From NCBI RefSeq assembly GCF_003461245.1, contig NZ_QTWS01000002.1, positions 146,470-210,469 on the forward strand: DNA of 64,000 nucleotides. The letters run 5' to 3'. Source of the stretch: Blautia sp. AF19-10LB. Its GTDB lineage: Bacteria; Bacillota; Clostridia; Lachnospirales; Lachnospiraceae. This document shows, in pieces, positions 60,191-64,000 of the stretch (the stretch's first letter is position 1; every line of letters starts with the position of its first letter). A program made the translations under genes and the position numbers. The notes beneath the pieces are model-generated. The model was not told the DNA's origin. It searched no databases and worked only from the letters and a program-made list of their open reading frames with translations.

Positions 60191-60520
60191 ATGGACGGAC
60201 GCAAAAGAACGGTACAAATCAAATTCAGAGTAACAGAAGCAGAACGGGATTTAATTCTTGAAAAAATGAAGCTCGTCCCCACCCGGAACATGGCGGCATA
60301 TCTTAGGAAGATTGCCATTGACGGATACATTATCCAAGTAGACCACACCGACATAAAAGCCATGACAGCGGAGATACAGAAAATCGGTGTCAACGTCAAC
60401 CAGATTGCAAAGCGCGTAAACAGTACGGGCAGCGTCTACCAAGAGGACATAGAGGAAATAAAGGGGGTGCTTGCGGAGATATGGCGGTTACAAAGATTAA
60501 GCCTATTAAAAGCACGTTGA
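60191..60520 (+). CDS. mobC: Relaxosome accessory protein, MobC family
   Basis: 109 residues. N-terminal ribbon-helix-helix: RTVQIKFRVTEAERDLILEKM, then RNMAAYLRKIAIDGYI and the conserved IQKIGVNVNQIAKRVN. Binds oriT and assists the relaxase. Start at ATG with AAGGAG upstream; 19 earlier codons are not supported. It overlaps the relaxase gene by 40 bases. Confidence 0.9.
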   Translation: MDGRKRTVQIKFRVTEAERDLILEKMKLVPTRNMAAYLRKIAIDGYIIQVDHTDIKAMTAEIQKIGVNVNQIAKRVNSTGSVYQEDIEEIKGVLAEIWRLQRLSLLKAR

Positions 60521-61830
60521 GCAAAGCCCTTGACTATATCCAAAATCCCGATAAGACGGACGGGAAAATGCTTGTGTCCTCTTTTGGCTGCTCCTATGAA
60601 ACGGCAGACATTGAATTTGAATATACCTTGTCGCAAGCTCTCCAAAAGGGCAACAATTTAGCCTTTCATCTGATACAGTCCTTTGAGCCGGGGGAAGTGG
60701 ATTATGAAACCGCCCACAAAATCGGAAAGCAGCTTGCCGACGCGGTAACAAAAGGGCAGCATGAGTATGTATTGACGACGCACATTGACAAAGGACACGT
60801 CCATAATCACATTATTTTCTGCGCGGTCAATTTTGTAGACCACCACAAGTATAATTCCAATAAGCGTAGTTATTACGGCATACGGAACATGAGCGACAGG
60901 CTGTGCCGGGAAAACGGCTTATCCGTCATTGTCCCGAAAAAGGGAAACAAGGGAAAGAGCTATGCAGAGTATCAAGAGGAAAAAACGGGAACCAGTCGGA
61001 AAGGCAAGCTGAAAATCGCCGTTGACGCACTCATTCCCCAAGTGTCCAGTTTTGAGGAATTGTTACAACGGCTGCAAGCTGCGGGCTATGAGATAAAGCC
61101 GGGAAAATATGTGTCCTGCCGCGCTCCCGGACAGGAACGCTTTACCCGTCTTAAAACCCTCGGCGCAGACTATACAGAGGAAGCCATAAGGGAACGCATA
61201 GAGGGCAAACGCGCCCGCGCTGCGAAAGCTCCCCGCGCAGATCGCGGCGGCGTTAGCCTGCTGATTGACATTGAAAACAGTATCAAGGCGGCGCAGAGCA
61301 AAGGCTATGAACACTGGGCGAAAATCCACAATCTGAAACAGGCAGCTAAGACCATGAATTTCTTGACGGAGAATAAGATTGAACAGTACGCGGATTTAGT
61401 CAGCCGGATTGAGGAAGTGGCGGCAGAAAGCGAACAGGCGGCAGACGTATTAAAGGGCGTTGAAAAGCGGCTTGCAGATATGGCGGTGCTGATGAAGCAC
61501 GTCGCCACTTATCAAAAGACAAAGCCTGTCTATGACGCATACCGCAAGGCAAAGAACAAAGAGCGATACCGCGCCGGACATGAGCGCGATATTATCCTCC
61601 ATGAAGCTGCGGCAAAGGCACTCAAAACGGCGGGCATTACAAAGCTCCCCAATCCCGCCACGCTGCAAAAGGAATATGAAGCACTCCAAGCGCAGAAAGA
61701 AGCCCTTTACGCCGATTATGGCAAGCTGAAAAAGAAAGTCCGGGAATATGACGTTATCAAGCAGAACATAGACAGCATTTTGCAGACAGGAAAGCAGCCG
61801 GAACGGGGCAAGGAAACAGAGCGCGGATAA
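60481..61830 (+). CDS. MobA/VirD2-family relaxase
   Basis: 449 residues. The HUH relaxase domain (1-~200) has the catalytic Tyr region near the N-terminus (ALDYIQNPDKT) and metal-binding histidines in THIDKGHVHNHIIFCAVNF. The C-terminal half is charged and predicted coiled-coil (KDVLKGVEKRLADMAVL, LQAQKEALYADYGKLKKKV). Nicks oriT and pilots the strand into the recipient. A stem-loop terminator follows. Confidence 0.93.
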   Translation: MAVTKIKPIKSTLSKALDYIQNPDKTDGKMLVSSFGCSYETADIEFEYTLSQALQKGNNLAFHLIQSFEPGEVDYETAHKIGKQLADAVTKGQHEYVLTTHIDKGHVHNHIIFCAVNFVDHHKYNSNKRSYYGIRNMSDRLCRENGLSVIVPKKGNKGKSYAEYQEEKTGTSRKGKLKIAVDALIPQVSSFEELLQRLQAAGYEIKPGKYVSCRAPGQERFTRLKTLGADYTEEAIRERIEGKRARAAKAPRADRGGVSLLIDIENSIKAAQSKGYEHWAKIHNLKQAAKTMNFLTENKIEQYADLVSRIEEVAAESEQAADVLKGVEKRLADMAVLMKHVATYQKTKPVYDAYRKAKNKERYRAGHERDIILHEAAAKALKTAGITKLPNPATLQKEYEALQAQKEALYADYGKLKKKVREYDVIKQNIDSILQTGKQPERGKETERG

Positions 61831-61840
61831 ACAGGCGCAA

Positions 61841-61892
61841 AAAAAGACAGGACGCGGAAAGCCAGTAATGACCTCCCGCGCCCTGTCTTTTT
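61841..61892 (+). terminator. Relaxase operon terminator
   Basis: Stem GACAGG-CGCGG / CCGCG-CCTGTC with a loop of about 16 nt, flanked by A5 and followed by TTTTT on the plus strand. The A/T symmetry makes it bidirectional. The remainder to 62012 holds nothing recognised. Confidence 0.85.
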
Positions 61893-62012
61893 GTGGGTGC
61901 TGATTTTGGTATGTTACGCAGTAGAAAGCTGTTTTTAAGGGAAAAGGTATTCTGTATCGCCTAAGTGATTTTCACGCGCTGCAAGCCCTGTAAATCAAGG
62001 CTATTTTCGCCC

Positions 62013-62378
62013 TTATCGCGTAACAAGGGCGCGTCGTTTTCTCATGCGCTCCGCTGCCTGTCTGTTCGTGATACGCTTGCGGCAGTCCGGGCAGTATTTG
62101 ACGCTGTTTGACTTTGATACAAAGAACGTGCCGCATACAGTACAACGCTTTTTATCCTCGGTCTTAAAAAGCTCGGCATACAGGAGCTTATCAAGGGGAA
62201 GTACGGCAATCCGAAACCATTTGCAAAGCAGCGAATAAGAGATAAGCTGCGGGCATACGCACTCGTCCCCGTCGTCAAGCAAAATACAGTGTCCGTTATC
62301 GCAGTTGCAGCACTCCCGGCGCACAAGGGAATTGACTTTCCGGCTCTGGGGCGGCGAAAGCCGCTTAATGCTGCTCAT
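62013..62378 (-). CDS. Cysteine-rich VLP-domain protein
   Basis: 121 residues, Cys_rich_VLP family of Tn1549-like elements: RRECCNCDNGHCILLDDGDECVCPQLISYSLLC, then AVLPLDKLLYAEL, and a C-terminal zinc-ribbon-like CTVCGTFFVSKSNSVKYCPDC. About a dozen cysteines suggest metal binding. Function unknown. The start overlaps the preceding gene's stop by 4 bases. Confidence 0.85.
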   Translation of the reverse strand: MSSIKRLSPPQSRKVNSLVRRECCNCDNGHCILLDDGDECVCPQLISYSLLCKWFRIAVLPLDKLLYAELFKTEDKKRCTVCGTFFVSKSNSVKYCPDCRKRITNRQAAERMRKRRALVTR

Positions 62379-62587
62379 ACTTCCTCTGCGGCGTAAATGG
62401 TAAGCTCCGCAAATTCTTCCTCGGTCAGCGCGTCCACTTTGGAAAGGGCGCGCTTCGCCAGTTCCCGCATATCCGCGTCCATGTAAGGCAGCGCGGCGTT
62501 GATGTTCTCCGTAAGCTGCGCCTTGCTTCCCTCATGGTAAATGCTCAAAAGGTTTGTTTCCTCAACGGTAAATCTGTTCATGCTCAT
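62375..62587 (-). CDS. Transposon-transfer assisting protein (TTRAP-like)
   Basis: 70 residues: RFTVEETNLLSIYHEGSKAQLTENINAALPYMD ... LAKRALSKVDALTEEEFAEL, matching the TTRAP family found next to YodL/DUF4316 proteins in conjugative transposons. It overlaps both neighbours by 4 bases, so the three are one translationally coupled operon. Confidence 0.82.
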   Translation of the reverse strand: MSMNRFTVEETNLLSIYHEGSKAQLTENINAALPYMDADMRELAKRALSKVDALTEEEFAELTIYAAEEV

Positions 62588-63993
62588 ACCTCCAAATCGT
62601 GATTTTTTGTTTTCGCTGCGGCTTTCTTCTGTGCCTTTTCCTTATCCGCTTTAAGCTGCGCCCGGATAGAGGGCTTCTTTTCCGGCTTGCCCTTGCCGCG
62701 CTCCTTATCGGCTTTGACCGCGTTAGCCAGGTCAACAAGGGAAATCGTTTCTCCCGCCTTAACCTTTGCTTCCAGTTCGTCAACGGTCGGCGTATTGTTG
62801 ATAATCCCGTCAATCATGTTTTCGTTTTGCTCGGTGGTCTGCTCGGCAGCTTTCAAGGGATTTTCCCGCTGCTCGGCTGCTATGGCAAACGCCCGCGTAC
62901 CATTTCCCATGACTAAATATTTTCCGTCGTCGGATTGATGGTGAAAGCCATATCCGGCGGCTTCCATTTGTTCGCGGCTCATATCGGTTACATAGAAAGT
63001 ACCGCGCGGCGTTTTGATTGTTTCGCCTGTTTCCAACTCGTCGGGCGTAAGCTGCTTCTGCTCCTGTAAAAACTCCGGCACATTCTTATAGCCGAAGCTG
63101 TCTACATAGTGGGCGGCGTCCTGCCCGTTCTGATGAAGCACCACCACGTCGGAAACGGAAAGGCTGTGTCCCTTAAAGTCTTTGGGGTGGTCGATATTGA
63201 AACGGGTATAAATATCTTCAAGGGAAGTCCCCGGCGTAAGCTCTGCGGAATAGACAAGCTCATAGTTCGCCTTATCAACCACATTTCCCGTCGCCTGCAG
63301 GCGGTCGTATGGCTCAAAGCGCAAGTCCCGCGTTTCGTCGCCATGCTTTAGCTGATAAATGGAAAAGGTGCCTTTGTCCTGTTCGGCGGTCTTAGCGGTT
63401 TCCTGTGCCTTTGCGTAAAGCTCCTTGACCTGTCCCTCGGTCAGTTCGCCGCTTTTGAGTTGCCCCATAAGCTCGCGGCATTTCTGGGGCGTTCCTGTGA
63501 AAAGTACCGCGCCCATTTTTGCCCGCCCGTTTTCCTGCGTTACATAGGCTTGCAGCAGATAGGCGTTCTCTTTCCTGTCGCTGTAAGGATTGCGGCGCAC
63601 CCGGTAAACTGTTTCCGGGATAAAGGCTGCTTTTTCCTGTGCGGAGGCTTCCTGTTTCGGCTGCTCCGGCGCGGCGTTTTCCTCTTTGTCCGGCTGCTCC
63701 TGTCCGGCAGTCTGCTCCTTATCCTGCGCCTTTGAAAGCTCCGCTAATGTTTCGTCAATGGAATTGATAATCTCGGCGGCTGCGCTGCGGATTGTTTCAA
63801 GGGAGCTTTTCAGTTCGGAAAGCTCGCGGCCGCTGCTCCACCCGGCGACGTACCCAAAGGAATAGTCTGACGTATCAAGCCCGTAGTGTTGGCAGACGGT
63901 ATAAGCGACGCTTTCTGCTTCAAATGTTAATGTTTCCATTTGAAGCATTATACCCATGTTTTTATAATGTTGATCTTTTAAATTATTTTCCAT
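62584..63993 (-). CDS. YodL/DUF4316-domain mobile-element protein, N-terminus apparently truncated
   Basis: 469 residues. Residues ~18-75 (EAESVAYTVCQHYGLDTSDYSFGYVAGWS) are the tail of an ArdC/ImmA-like metallopeptidase region whose HExxH part is absent. A charged linker is followed by YodL (about 215-330: TFSIYQLKHGDETRDLRFEPYDR, SVSDVVVLHQNGQDAAHYVDSFG), then DUF4316 (FYVTDMSREQMEAAGYGFHHQ) and a Lys/Ala-rich tail. The first 25 codons are much AT-richer than the rest, and homologues in this family are usually far longer, so the gene has probably lost its 5' part near the window edge. Confidence 0.75.
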   Translation of the reverse strand: MENNLKDQHYKNMGIMLQMETLTFEAESVAYTVCQHYGLDTSDYSFGYVAGWSSGRELSELKSSLETIRSAAAEIINSIDETLAELSKAQDKEQTAGQEQPDKEENAAPEQPKQEASAQEKAAFIPETVYRVRRNPYSDRKENAYLLQAYVTQENGRAKMGAVLFTGTPQKCRELMGQLKSGELTEGQVKELYAKAQETAKTAEQDKGTFSIYQLKHGDETRDLRFEPYDRLQATGNVVDKANYELVYSAELTPGTSLEDIYTRFNIDHPKDFKGHSLSVSDVVVLHQNGQDAAHYVDSFGYKNVPEFLQEQKQLTPDELETGETIKTPRGTFYVTDMSREQMEAAGYGFHHQSDDGKYLVMGNGTRAFAIAAEQRENPLKAAEQTTEQNENMIDGIINNTPTVDELEAKVKAGETISLVDLANAVKADKERGKGKPEKKPSIRAQLKADKEKAQKKAAAKTKNHDLEV

Positions 63994-64000
63994 AAATCCT

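Larger units (their letters stand above)
50031..64000. mobile_element. Tn1549/Tn916-like integrative (conjugative or mobilisable) element, one end
   Basis: Gene order integrase - excisionase - HTH - sigma-like, then cargo, then XRE - mobC - relaxase - Cys-rich VLP - TTRAP - YodL/DUF4316 is that of the Tn1549 family. Backbone composition (about 47-50% GC in sampled lines) differs from the inserted cargo (about 32%). The left boundary lies somewhere in 49902-50100, between the yedF promoter and the integrase direct repeats. The right end, type IV secretion genes and attR are outside the window, so whether it is conjugative cannot be judged here. Confidence 0.85.

Overview
The window reads as a chromosomal segment of a spore-forming, low-to-mid GC gut Bacillota, most likely a Lachnospiraceae member. 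Reasons: a complete spoIIGA-sigE pair with a Spo0A-type promoter, the germination amidase cwlD, a T-box in front of thrS, several Rbs-type sugar ABC systems, and a Tn1549/Tn916-like integrative element. The genus cannot be resolved from the sequence alone. Almost everything between 1 and 49.9 kb is on the minus strand.

Layout. 1-1.5 kb: rpiB (cut by the left edge) and a Sua5-type tRNA threonylcarbamoyl-AMP synthase. 1.6-5.9 kb: two overlapping genes for large, mutually related polytopic membrane proteins (one DUF2298-like). 6.0-8.5 kb: cwlD, sigE and spoIIGA, with a Spo0A-dependent-looking promoter. 8.6-11.0 kb: thrS with its T-box leader and consensus promoter.

11.0-36 kb is the most interesting part: a bacterial-microcompartment-linked sugar degradation region. 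It holds a PduP-type CoA-acylating aldehyde dehydrogenase, one hexameric shell protein, dehydrogenases, deoxyribose-phosphate aldolase, triose-phosphate isomerase, an HPr-like protein without the active histidine, two complete Rbs-type ABC importers, two FGGY kinases, a Gfo/Idh/MocA oxidoreductase, a SorC-type regulator and a substrate-binding-protein/histidine-kinase/AraC-response-regulator sensor set. Four enzymes (aldehyde dehydrogenase, DeoC, TpiA and one Zn-dehydrogenase) carry an amphipathic N-terminal extension that looks like an encapsulation peptide. No pentameric or trimeric shell gene is present. Three promoters in this region are each followed by copies of the same ACAAATG-type element, suggesting one regulon under the SorC protein.

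36.2-42.4 kb: a maltose/oligosaccharide operon (lipoprotein, two permeases, GH13 glucosidase) with its LacI regulator and palindromic operators. 42.5-47.3 kb: purL and a divergent LysR regulator. 47.4-49.9 kb: a sulfur/selenium-linked cluster (yedF, DUF3343, a small unknown protein, a CsoR/RcnR-type repressor, an Mrp ATPase).

From about 50.0 kb to the right edge lies one end of a Tn1549/Tn916-like element: integrase, excisionase, HTH and sigma-like regulators, an IS21-family insertion with an identifiable 5-bp target duplication, an AT-rich two-component/ABC cargo module resembling peptide-antibiotic resistance systems, then XRE regulator, mobC, relaxase and accessory mobilisation genes. The far end is outside the window. 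A short palindrome family (GTTACTGT...ACAGTAAC) is scattered through the chromosomal part, once as the end of a 142-bp MITE-like structure. No tRNA, rRNA or CRISPR array was seen.
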